64,000 nucleotides of DNA from Apis mellifera (Eukaryota; Arthropoda; Insecta; Hymenoptera; Apidae), in assembly GCF_003254395.2 (NCBI RefSeq), contig NC_037638.1, positions 13,909,086 through 13,973,085 of the forward strand, given 5' to 3'. Positions 51,086-61,547 of this stretch are shown here, in pieces (within the stretch, counting starts at the first letter, position 1; the number at the start of each line of letters is the position of its first letter). The notes under the pieces were generated by a model that was not told where the DNA came from, ran no database searches, and saw only the letters and a list, made by a program, of their open reading frames with translations. The position numbers and the translations under genes were made by a program.

Positions 51086-52194
51086 AATTAAAAATATAAA
51101 TATAAAAATAAAAATATAATAAAAAATAATAAAGTAATTAAAATGATTAAAATTGTAGAATATTTTATTTTCTTGTTTCATTTTAAAAAAAAGTGAAAAA
51201 TATAAATCATAAAGTTAAAAGTATTTAGAATTATATAGAATTTTTGAGGAATTTAAGAAATTATATATAAATGAAATACATAATATATATATATATATTA
51301 ATCAAAAAATTATATATAAATGAATATATTTTTAAATAATATAATAATATATTTTTTTTATTGAAATTTCAAATATCTATTTGATCAGAAACAAAATATA
51401 ATTAAAATATTACAAATAAATAAATATTACAAATAAATATAAAATGAAATACTTACTTTCATTATATATCAAAAATTCATATTAAATTTATATAATTATA
51501 ATGTAATACATGTAATTGTATTGTTTCATATAAAGTTTTTCTATAATTAAAATAATCATCAAAAATTCTTCTTTTAAAAAGCTACATGGAAAAAAATTAT
51601 TCAAAAATTAATAAATTTATTATATTTTAATTTATTAATATATTTATATTTATAATATTTTGTATATATGTAATATTATAATAGATAACATTAAGATAAC
51701 ATATATATATATATATATAAGATAACATTATAATATTTTATTTATAGATATAATAATAATTCTCAAATAATTCTAAGATTACAAAATTTCAATAAAAAAA
51801 ATTATCATTTCAAATTAAATAAAGAATTTCTATATTAAATCAAATTATAAAGTAATTATACGCTTAAAATTAAATATCCATATTATATCGATATAAAAAA
51901 CAATATAATATCGAAGTTGCAAATGGCCATATGGAATAATATATAAAATATTGAAACCGCCGCATTTATTAATATCATCATTAATATTATTAATATCATA
52001 ATTTGAAAATGATCTTGATTTTTTATACATAATGATGAAATATTAAAAATATAATTGTATTCTATTTATACATTGTACATTGCAACTTGATTACAGATTT
52101 TTATTTTCAAATCTTCAAATATTATTAACGTTCAATCAAGCTAAAAAATTCGCGAAATACAAAACGTAATTTTAATTAAAAAATTTATTAATAT

Positions 52195-52330
52195 CTCTAT
52201 GGAGCATAGAAGAGTGGTTTAACCAGTACAATATCACAAATAATGCTGATAAGTTTATTGCTGGCATTAGAGTTATTTAGAGTTAAATTCTTTACTGATC
52301 ACAGAAAGTACTATAATTTATTCGAGATGA
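52195..52330 (+). pseudogene. Possible second retroelement trace (RNase H- or Gag-like)
   Basis: One plus-strand frame reads LALELFRVKFFTDHRKY, which resembles the Gypsy RNase H core where TDH(R/K) is typical. An overlapping frame reads SIEEWFNQYNITNNADKF, which is Gag-like in pattern. Only one can be right, and both are short. It lies downstream of the pol remnant, in the same direction, so it would be a second fragment. Confidence 0.22.
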
Positions 52331-53149
52331 TATTGTCGTACTCATACTCGTACTTATACGACTACAATATCATACGATACAAATGAATTTAAAACGGAGA
52401 TTTAAATAAGCTCTCATTATAATGTTGTCTTTTTATAGATTATTAGATATATTTTTACGTAAAATATGAAAATCATTTTTCGATTATATAGATTTTTTTT
52501 CTTTATTTTTAGAAGCTGCAAAAAACAGAATTTAAAAGATGTTATGAAAAAAAAATAAAAGTAAAATAATGAATTACTTTTATTACTTAAATAAATATAA
52601 ATTTGAAAATATATTTAAAAAAATAACTTTTTTTATTGTAAATAATAATACATTTTTTAATAATATACAATATAATAATAATAATATAAATACAATAAAT
52701 TATATAAATTTATTTTTGTTATTTCTATTTTTTATGTGATTTATAAATAAAGAGATGAAAAAAGTAATTATTTCAAAATATAAATTTAATCATAAATATA
52801 TAGTAAAATAATTTGATAAATCTAAACTTAAAATAGCTTTTTCGTAGAAATTGAATTTATTTATTAAATTTTTTGTATATTGTATTATTAGTTTCATATG
52901 AATAATATCTTATAACAATAATTATGCATTCTAAAGAAAAAAAAATAAGATAATTCTTGATATCATGGACATCATGCTGAAAATTTTTGTTTTATATCTT
53001 AATCAATATATATTTTTTTTTTTTAGTTTATGATATATAGATATTTATATTATATCTTAGTATCTGATATATAATGAGATATTTGTAAAGAATAATTGTT
53101 ATATAGAATTTTACATATATGTATAAAAATATTTATAAAAATATAGGAT

Positions 53150-53781
53150 TTGGAGAATGAATTTTAGACAAATAGATTAAAATAATGAAAAAAATTCATA
53201 TACAAATATATCCGATACAGCTTAATTAAGTTATAAGTTATACTTTAAGTTTATATTAAATAGAATGAAAAGAGCGAGAAAATGTTTACCTGAATATGCG
53301 GCAGTACCGTATTGCAATGTCGCTTGTATAGCGGAGCCTCTCAATGAAAACAAATATACTAATATTCTTTTATATATAAATAACTATTTCAAATAAATTT
53401 AAATGTAATATAATGTAATATAATGTATTATATAATTCTTTATTTAACAAAAATTTATTTCGAATAAGTTTCGCAAAATTCCACATACACTATTTTATTT
53501 AAATCCATAGATTTTATATTTTATGGTAAATATATTTTATTTAAATTCATAGCTAAATTATTGTATGATACTTAATCTGTACTTACCGAAATTCATAAGA
53601 GCAAATCAAAATACAGAAAAAAAAACATGAGATAGCAATATTCGAAATCGAATCTTATGTTTGTTATATTAAATGTAAGTCTAAATTGATCTTTTCCATT
53701 ATTAGGTTCATTCGATGGTAACATATATTAAAAATAATACATAAAAAAGAAATTAATGAATAATAATATTCATTCAAAGTA
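53150..53781 (+). repeat. Rep-E copy 1, interrupted by a mariner
   Basis: Aligns with 55145-55660 plus 56200-56460. Shared blocks are TTTAATTAA.G.GTTATAA, TTTAAGTTTATATTA.ATAG, a TACCGTATTGCAAT block, TCAATGAAAA.AAATATACT, TTTAACAAAAA.TTAT, TTACC.AAAT.CATA.GAGCA and GAGATAG.AATATTCGAAATC. It ends in ATTCATTCAAAGTA, where the mariner inserted. Weak similarity resumes after the mariner (55028-55100). A GGTAAGTA donor-like sequence (minus strand, about 53580) is conserved in copy 2. Confidence 0.8.
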
Positions 53782-53798
53782 TTGGCAATTGCGGATTT
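53782..53798 (+). repeat. Mariner left terminal inverted repeat, shortened
   Basis: TTGGCAATTGCGGATTT. It matches the outer 4 and inner 12 bases of the 30-base right repeat; about 13 bases between are missing. Confidence 0.85.
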
Positions 53799-53952
53799 CA
53801 CTCATAGATGGTGTCAGTTGAATTTTTAGGTTTGCTGGCGTAGTCCAAATATAAAACACATTTTGTTATTTGATAGTTGGCAATTCAGTTGTCAATCAGT
53901 AAAAAAAGTTTTTTGATCGGTTGCGTAGTTTTCGTTTGGCGTTCGTTGAAAA

Positions 53953-54953
53953 ATGGAAAATCAAAAGGAACATTATCGTCATATTTTGCTTTTTTATTTC
54001 CGCAAAGGGAAAAACGCATCGCAAGCTCACAAAAAGTTATGTGCTGTTTATGGCGACGAAGCCTTAAAAGAACGGCAGAATTGGTTTGACAAATTTCGTG
54101 ATTTTTCACTCAAAGACGAAAAACGCTCTGGTCGTGCAGTTGAAGTTGATGACGACCTAATCAAAGCAATAATCGATTCGGATCGTCACAGTACAACTCG
54201 TGAGATTGTAGAGAAGCTTCATGTATCACATACATGCATTGAAAACCACTTAAAACAACTTGGCTATGTTCAAAAACTCGATACATGGGTTCCTCACGAA
54301 TTGAAAGAAAAGCATTTAACGCAACGCATTAACAGCTGCGATTTGCTAAAGAAATGTAATGAAAATGATCCATTTTTAAAACGACTGATAACTGGCGATG
54401 AAAAATGGATTGTTTACAACAATATCAAGCGGAAAAGATCGTGGAGCAGACCACATGAACCAGCTCAAACAACATCAGCTGGTATTCATCAAAAGAAGGT
54501 TTTGTTATCAGTTTGGTGGGATTACAAAGGAATTGTCTATTTTGAACTTTTACCACCCAACTGAACGATCAATTCTGTTGTCATTGAACAACTAACGAAA
54601 TTAAACAATGCAGTTGAAGAAAAGCGGCTCGAATTGACAAATCGAAAAGATGTTGTATTCCATCATGACAATGCAAGGCCACACACATCTTTGGTCACTC
54701 GGCAAAAATTATTGGAGCTTGGTTGGGATGTTTTGCCACATCCACCATATAGTTCTGACCTTGCACCATCTGATTACTTTTTGTTTCGATTTTTACAAAA
54801 CTCCTTGAATGGTAAAAATTTCAATAATGATGATGATATCAAATCGTACCTGATTCAGTTTTTTCCTAATAAAAACCAGAACGTGGGATTATGATGCTGC
54901 CTGAAAGATGGCAAAAGATCATTGATCAAAATGGGCAATACATTACAGAATAA
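53953..54953 (+). pseudogene. Mariner transposase, broken by one nonsense codon and one frameshift
   Basis: Starts at ATG 53953 (MENQKEHYRHILLFYFRKGK). Residues 1-50 form the first helix-turn-helix; RSGRA at 58-62 replaces the usual RSGRP-type linker. A second helix-turn-helix lies at about 80-104, the WVPHEL linker motif at 112-117, and catalytic TGDEKW with Asp149. Codon 204 (54562-54564) is TGA; a CGA-to-TGA CpG transition would explain it. The frame stays open downstream, with the second Asp in HHDNARPH (codon 239) and the third in APSDYF exactly 34 residues later, the D,D34D mariner signature. Around 54881 a small deletion shifts the frame, and LPERWQK and DQNGQYITE follow in a new frame to TAA 54951-54953. 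Several one- or two-codon in-frame losses appear in the N-terminal half (around ERQNWF and FRDF). All three catalytic Asp survive, but no full-length product is possible. Confidence 0.95.
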
Positions 54954-54997
54954 AGTTATTTAGTTCCATGAAAAAATTGTCTTTGATTTTCTAAAAA

Positions 54998-55027
54998 AAA
55001 TCCGCAATTACTTAGTTGCCAACCCAA
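54998..55027 (-). repeat. Mariner right terminal inverted repeat, intact
   Basis: 30 bases, ending CAACCCAA next to the TA target duplication. Its inner half matches the left end. Confidence 0.9.
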
Positions 55028-55123
55028 TATATATAAAGAAAACAATTTCATTTTTTTATAGATATTAATATTAAATGTTATTAATATATATACAATAATA
55101 TATATATATATATAATATATATA

Positions 55124-56560
55124 TACAGGGTGTTTATAAAATATTATAAAAATGTGGAACATCTTTGAAAAGTAGATTCTAAACATCAAAACGAAAAAAA
55201 TACACATACAATTCACATACATATATATTTGATAAAGTTTAATTAAGGAGTTATAATTATTTTAAGTTTATATTAGATAGAGCGAGATGATGAAACAATG
55301 AGAAACTCACGGGTGCGCGACAATACCGTATTGCAATATTGCTTGCGTAGTAGAACCCTTCAATGAAAATAAATATACTGATATTTTTTTACAAATAATG
55401 ATCATTTCAAATGAATTTCATTGTAATATAATATATGTATTATGGAACTCCTTCTTTAACAAAAACTTATATCGAATAACTTTTAGTAAATTCCAGAATA
55501 TTAACATATATCACTTTATTTAAATTCATAGATAAATGATTTTATGATAGAAATATTTTATTTAAATCCTAAGTTGAATTATTGTGTAAAATTTAATCTG
55601 CCTACTTACCAAAATCCATACGAGCAAATCAAAACATAAGATTTCAGATTAAAAAGGTTGAATGTATTTTTTACATATAAACTTGCTTATTTTACAAGAA
55701 AATCACTAATAATATTTGAATCAATTTAAAATTCATAGACCAATTGAAACATCAATTGAAAAATTTTTATCTTTATTTTATTTAAATTCATTATTTTTTA
55801 TTCCGATATGAGATTATTAAACAGAAAAGTTGAAATTCAATATCCATATTTTAATATAATACTAATGCTATTATTATATATCCGTTAAAAAAATCATATA
55901 AGCATTGCATTTTTTTTTACATTACTATTGCATATTAGATTTTTTTTTATGCTCTATTCATATTAATTTTTTTGAATAAAATTATTTCGATTATTATTTA
56001 TTATTGTACAATTTAATTTTATATGAAAATTATTTAATTAAAATTTTATTTTAAACAAATACTCAAATATATATTATTTTAAAAAATTCTGAACTTTTGA
56101 GTTTCAAATTCTCAAATTCTGAGTCCGCGATGCGACAATGTGTTACTTAAATAGCATTACTAACAATTGAATATTGGATGTTAGAAAAAGAGATTTGAAA
56201 AAGAAAAAATGAGATAGTAATATTCGAAATCGAATGTTATGTTTATGTGTTTTAAAAATAAAAAGAAAGTCTAGGTCAACAATATTTCCCGTTGATAAGA
56301 TAGTGTTGTTTTGTTCTGGACTTAGTTTGTTCGTAACGTCCATGCAAAGTATATTAGAAATAAAAGTAAATATAATAAAAATAAATAGAGAATAAGTAAA
56401 TAGAATAAAAAAAAAATTAGTGAATATTCATTCATGAATAATATTCATTCAACTATACATAAAAAAGCAATTGCGATATGTATGTATTTTTTATGGATAT
56501 ATGATATTAATGTATAATTTATGATTCATATTATTAATAAGTGATATTCAGATCGATTAT
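55124..56560 (+). repeat. Rep-E copy 2 with about 500 bp of extra internal DNA
   Basis: Begins TACAGGGTGTTTATAAAATA, a transposon-end-like motif, after a (TA)n tract, and follows copy 1 to about 55650. Some 540 bp (about 55650-56190) absent from copy 1 follows, then the homology resumes (GAGATAGTAATATTCGAAAT) and runs to about 56480, including the counterpart of the mariner target site. On the minus strand 56143-56343 is an open 66-codon frame starting MDVTNKLSPEQNN. Its NIRFRILLSH segment is also readable in copy 1, so a decayed coding origin is possible but unproven. Confidence 0.75.
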
Positions 56561-56944
56561 TATTTCTCTCTGTATAAGAATGAAAAATATTTAGTGCAAG
56601 TGAAATAGAGATAAATATTTGTCAATGATTTGATTGGATAATTTAATAATCTGAAATTCAAATTGATTCAAATATTTCTTGTACATGTGAAAATAATTAA
56701 AAAAACAATTGTTCATATAAAAATACAATTCAATCTTTCTAATTCGAAATCTTAGAATAGAAATGTATTTTGATTTGCTTCTATGGATTTCGAGTATGAC
56801 AAATTGAATGAAAAAATGTTAAATAACTAATTACATAAATTTTAATTTATGCAATTAATTAAAATTTTTTTTTAAATGATATAAAAATGTTATATAGTTA
56901 CATTACATGATATTTATCTACATTATATATTATATCTTATATCT

Positions 56945-57240
56945 TATATTGAAATTCACTTGAAATAATCAATTGTATATAAAGAAAATATCAGTATATT
57001 TACTTTCATCGAGAGGCTCCACGATATTGCAATATGATACTACTGTACATCCGCTAAGCGTTTTCGCTTTTTTGTCGTCTCACTTCCGATCTAATATAAA
57101 CTTAAAATGCTTATGATTCATTAATTAAATCTTATCGGACATATGTGTATATGAACTTTTTTATTTTTTTTATTTATTTATTTTTTTTTTTTGATATCTA
57201 GAATTCACTTTCCAAAAATTTTATTTATTAATACTATTCA
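56945..57240 (-). repeat. Rep-E copy 3, inverted
   Basis: The reverse complement matches the first 300 bp of copies 1 and 2: GTGAATTCTAGATATCAAA, GTTCATATACACATATGTCC, TTTAATTAATGA, TTTTAAGTTTATATTAGATC, ATTGCAATAT and GAGCCTCTCGATGAAA. It lies head-to-head with copy 2. Confidence 0.75.
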
Positions 57241-57249
57241 GATATTAAT

Positions 57250-57740
57250 GGCAGAGATGATGATATGAGAACAATGCTATTTTTGAGAGAAAAATTTAGA
57301 CGATTCATCGCTTTGTATATTTAGAAACAATTCTATATGGTTGGAATGTTAATGTGGTGCTAGGGCCTGAAATGACATATTCCAGCCATGCTAGACTCAA
57401 CGGCACTCAGTATCATTCTATCTAGAAGAATTTTTGCGAAACAACTTCCTGAGAAAACAATGAACTTGTGAGTGGCGTCTTCAGATTGAGCTCCTCAGAT
57501 TTATTCTAAAGAATTTTCTTTAGATTGAGGATGTCATTCAACTAGTGCGCTGTATTTGTATTTCACTAAACACCTTCAAGTCTTAAAGATAAACCGTTAT
57601 TAGCATATAGACTTTGCTTTTGATCGTCTTGTTAATTAAACTTGTTAATAACGAACTTTGTAATAATTAATTTTATTACTATATAGGAATGGGTTGAAGC
57701 TAACATAATTCGTTTGTAAAAAAAGCTTGTAAGAATAACT
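57250..57740 (+). repeat. Rep-C copy 3
   Basis: Matches 26925-27660: AATGCTATTTTTGAGAGAAA, TTGTATATTTAGAAACAATT, a TGAAATGACATATTCCAG block, TCTTTAGATTGAGGATG, ATTAGCATATAGACTTTG, TTTTGATCGTC, GAACTTTGTAATAATTAATT and GGAATGGGTTGAAGCTAACA. Less AT-rich than its flanks. Confidence 0.7.
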
Positions 57741-58574
57741 TTAATTAAAATTATTAGCATTAATATAACTATAAAATATAATATAATAAATATAATAATA
57801 ATAAAATATAATAAATATATAAAATATAATTATTTTAAAATCAATTTGAAATGAAGACTACATAAATTTTATATATAAATGAATAATTCCATCAATAAAA
57901 AAAGCATATTGATATGAAATATCATTTATTTAGAGAACAAATAATATTTAATAAAAAAATATAATATATCTTAAATTTATTTTTAGCTAATCAATAGCAG
58001 ATATATTAATAAAATTATTATTATATAATATCAAAAAATAAAATGTTAATATTAATTTATATAGATTTTATTATAATCATATTCATTAAAAAAAATTTTT
58101 AAAAATGAATAAATAACATAAAATGTTTTTTTTACTAATTATTGCTATTTATTTTTATTCATTAGTAATAATTGACAAAAATTCATTATATCTATATTCG
58201 AAAAAACCTAAGACTGTTAGGTTAGATTAGAAATCTGTAATAAGTAATAATTTAGAGGAACAAAAAATATAGTTACAATCAATTCTTTTGAAATTGATTC
58301 TTATCATTTTAAATTCGATTGTGAGCTTTTTTATAACGCATTGAATATAAATAGAAGAATTGATTCAGAAGAATTTAACTTAATTTTTAATTAATTATTA
58401 TTAATTATTATTCATTAAATTATTAATATTAATTAATTAATATTAATAAATAAAAATAATAATATTATTAATATTATTAATATTAACTAATATTAATAAA
58501 GATTATTTTATAAATACAAATAAATAAAAAAATAAACAAAAAAAAATCATAATTATAAAAATAGATATGTGCAA
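57741..58574. other. AT-rich stretch between two Rep-C copies
   Basis: TATAATAAATATAA-type low-complexity DNA at 57770-57840 and ATTAATATTAAT-type tandem units at about 58395-58500. No gene recognised. Confidence 0.6.
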
Positions 58575-59235
58575 TATTAACTTACTAACCCATTCTTAGA
58601 GCTATGGTATTAATAAAATTAATTTATTACAAAATTCATTATATTATATTATATTATATTCGTTCACTATTAACAATTCCATTTTATTTAATGATCAAAA
58701 ACAAAATTCATATGCTAATAAATGTTTATGAATTCATGAATTTCTAAAATTCTGTGGTTCTCGATATTACAAAGTTCAAGAATTCGAAAGATTCTGAAAT
58801 TCAAAAGATTTAAGAAATTTGGAAGTTAAAAAAATTCTGAGATTTTGAACTTTTTATTTATTGCTATCTCCTTATTTCACGAGATCATAGATCATCAATG
58901 AGGCATATAAGACTTAATAACAGAACTTGTGAATCAGTCTTCAAATGATACCTTCAACTTATGGAAAATTTCCAGAACTAAATTAAGGGATTATTTGATT
59001 CAGAGTTCAATTTTTCCAGGAAACTAATCCACAAATGCATATAACAATTCCTTGGTAGAATAATGCCGATTGTTTGCCATTAAGATTAGCATAATTGGAA
59101 AATATCTCAAACCACAAGATCATGTTCATATTTCGCCACATCGAAATATTTCTAACAAATATACAATTTCAAAAGTCTTCTAAATTCTTTTTTCAAAAAT
59201 GGCATTGTCTTTGTGACAGACGTGAATCAGAAATT
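58575..59235 (-). repeat. Rep-C copy 4, inverted
   Basis: The reverse complement aligns from its 5' block (AATGCCATTTTTGAAAAAAG, TTGTATATTTGTTAGAAATA, TTGAGATATTTTCCAATTAT) through the ATCTCGTGAAATAAGGAG block also seen in copy 1 (TCTCGCGAAATAA), CTTGAACTTTGTAATATCG and ATTAGCATATGAATTTTGTT, to GCTCTAAGAATGGGTTAGTA. With copy 3 it makes an inverted Rep-C pair with a spacer of about 0.8 kb. Confidence 0.75.
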
Positions 59236-61547
59236 CCAGAATTCTCATATTCAATATTAAATGAACATTAAAAATTTACATTTCATTTGTATATATGAAG
59301 TTATCTGTGTTAATATTAATTAATATTAATAATAATTATGTTGAAAATCTTGAGTTAATGTTTTTCTGAATAGATATATAATACATAAGTTAATATTCCT
59401 ATTAATTATTAGTATTTAATTAGAAGATATAGAACTTGAATATTCTTTGAATATGAAAGAAATAGATTGAATATAAAGAATAAACTAAAGAAATAATAAA
59501 TGCATAAGCTGAATATGAGAATTGATATCGCTATTTTAAAGACGTGATTCGATTTTAATTGATGTACATACATATACAGACACAAACATAAATCTTTCTA
59601 ATTTATGTCTCAAATATTTAATGAAATATAAACATTTATGGAGTTTTCTACAATGAAAATAATGTACATCTTTTCATAGAATATTATTCCATTAAATTAT
59701 TTGTTTAATTATAATTTTTGAATAGTTATTTAAAATCTATTTAAAAAATTATTTTTGGAATATATCAACATTTTATATATATTATAGTATTCTACAGAGT
59801 TATTAATTTTTATAATTTAACAATAGTTTGAAAAAAATTGTTCGAATTCGGTCAAAAACGTGGAAAAAATCATAACATGTTCAATTATGAATTATTTATT
59901 ATGAAAAAAATAGATTTATAGGTTTTTTGTTCGTAGATTTCGATTTTGATAACCACTTTTATATAGTATATTTATTTTATAATTAATTAATTGATCGTAA
60001 AAATAAAATTTACTAATTAATTAAAATTATTACATTTTTTTATAATATTATAATTATTTAATTAATCATATTTCTAATTAAATATAAAAATTATAATTTT
60101 TATGTTATATTTAATATAATTTATATATTATATTTAAATAATTAATAATAACTATAAAATGAATCTGAAATTCGTAAATATATATGATCATAAGAAATAG
60201 TTCTTTGTTTTATATTAATTTTAATAATTTTCAAATAGACAAATATTAGCAAATTTTTATATATTCATTTTTAACATATTTTAACAAATACTTTCATACA
60301 AAAATTATCATGATTTCTTTCTCATCTGACTTTCACTTTATAAATATATTTACAAAATGCTAAAGAACAAGAAAATAATAATCAATTATCATATGGTATT
60401 TTTCGAAATAATCAGAAATATATTATACAACTTTGCGAATATTTAATAATTTTTTCATTAATAATTCATTGATATATTTTGAAAAATAATTTAACATTAA
60501 CATAGCATTTATAGTTTTAATCCATAAATCTATTCGACATTTGTCATTTTGTATGTAGTTTTAAATAATATTAAATATATTAAATTTTACTACTCTTTTT
60601 TATATTCCAATTTTATAATCCAATTTTTTCTTTCTTTATTTATTTTCTCATACAAAATATATATATACTGAATGAATATTACATCAAATATATAAAAAAA
60701 ATATTTTCGCTATTATATATTTTTTATTATAAAAAAAATAAGTTAATAATAAAGGTTTGATTTTGGTGATCAATTTCAATCACTTATACTCAATAATACA
60801 TTTTAACCCATTTACAACGATAGATAGCATTATTATTTAAACTTATTCTTTTCTTTTTATGCGATACGATAAGCTTCCACGTGTTGTTTGCTTTAATAAA
60901 AGTTATTTTCATAAATTGATTAATTGCATATATATATTATATATATATCTCCTATATTCTGTGCGATTTAAGATTATGAGCCTAGGAATTATGTAGATTT
61001 TGCATAGTTTCATTCTTTTCTTCTTTTCTTTTTCTCAAAGAAAATGAGCTTAAATTTTTTTTTATCACGTGCTTGTTATAATAAAAAAATAATAAAAAAA
61101 ATTCAGAATTCATTATTTTTTCATTCAGCATTATTGAAAAATAATTATGAAACCTGAAAAGGTCTATACGGAAATATGATTAACGAGAAATTGGAAGTAC
61201 ATCTCTAGTAAATATTCGAAATCAAATTATATAAAGAATGTCAAAGCCTAAATATAAAAACACATTGAAATGTGAGAAGAAGCTGATTTTATGGATGATT
61301 TGTTGATAGCAATAAATTCTTTTGAACTCAGACAAATAAATCAGGCAATTTATATTTTTAATAATTTATATATCTTTATTATATTATAATTTATATATTA
61401 TTTTCATATATATGATGAATCCTTGATTTTTTAATTATATAATATATAATATATAATATAATTATATATAACTTTAGTAAATTTTATTAGAAGATGTTTG
61501 AAATATTAATATTTAATATAATATAATCAATTTGTTTATGAAAATAA
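59236..61547. other. AT-rich stretch without recognisable gene
   Basis: AT-rich DNA with a (TA)n patch near 60940 and TATAATATATAATATATAAT near 61440. A slightly GC-richer patch at 61140-61360 has no recognisable content. This is the right end of the spacer between the inverted-repeat arms. Confidence 0.6.

Larger units (their letters stand above)
50859..53149. other. AT-rich spacer with faint retroelement traces
   Basis: Start of the 10.7 kb spacer between the inverted-repeat arms. Mostly AT-rich. A perfect-looking short hairpin (GTCGTA...TACGAC) lies near 52335-52363 in a TACTC/TACTT-repetitive patch. A 61-codon minus-strand frame (51845-52030) is unassigned. Two possible Gypsy remnants are listed separately. 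Confidence 0.5.
53782..55027 (+). mobile_element. Mariner element (mellifera-group type), 1246 bp
   Basis: Bounded by TA duplications at 53780-53781 and 55028-55029. The right terminal repeat (54998-55027) read inwards begins TTGGGTTGGCAACTAAG and continues TAATTGCGGATTT. The left end (53782-53798) keeps only TTGG plus CAATTGCGGATTT and is about 13 bp shorter, i.e. a terminal-repeat deletion that should block mobilisation. Length, TA target and transposase identify a mariner-family element, resembling those known from honey bees and many other insects. Its sequence is much better preserved than the element at 34522. Confidence 0.95.

Noticed and set aside
52195..52330. Calling this a separate retrotransposon gene
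   Set aside because: Two contradictory short readings (RNase H-like and Gag-like) in different frames. Kept only as a weak trace.
53877..54109. Short frames overlapping the mariner start on both strands
   Set aside because: Shadows of the transposase; the plus-strand frame at 53953 carries the family motifs.
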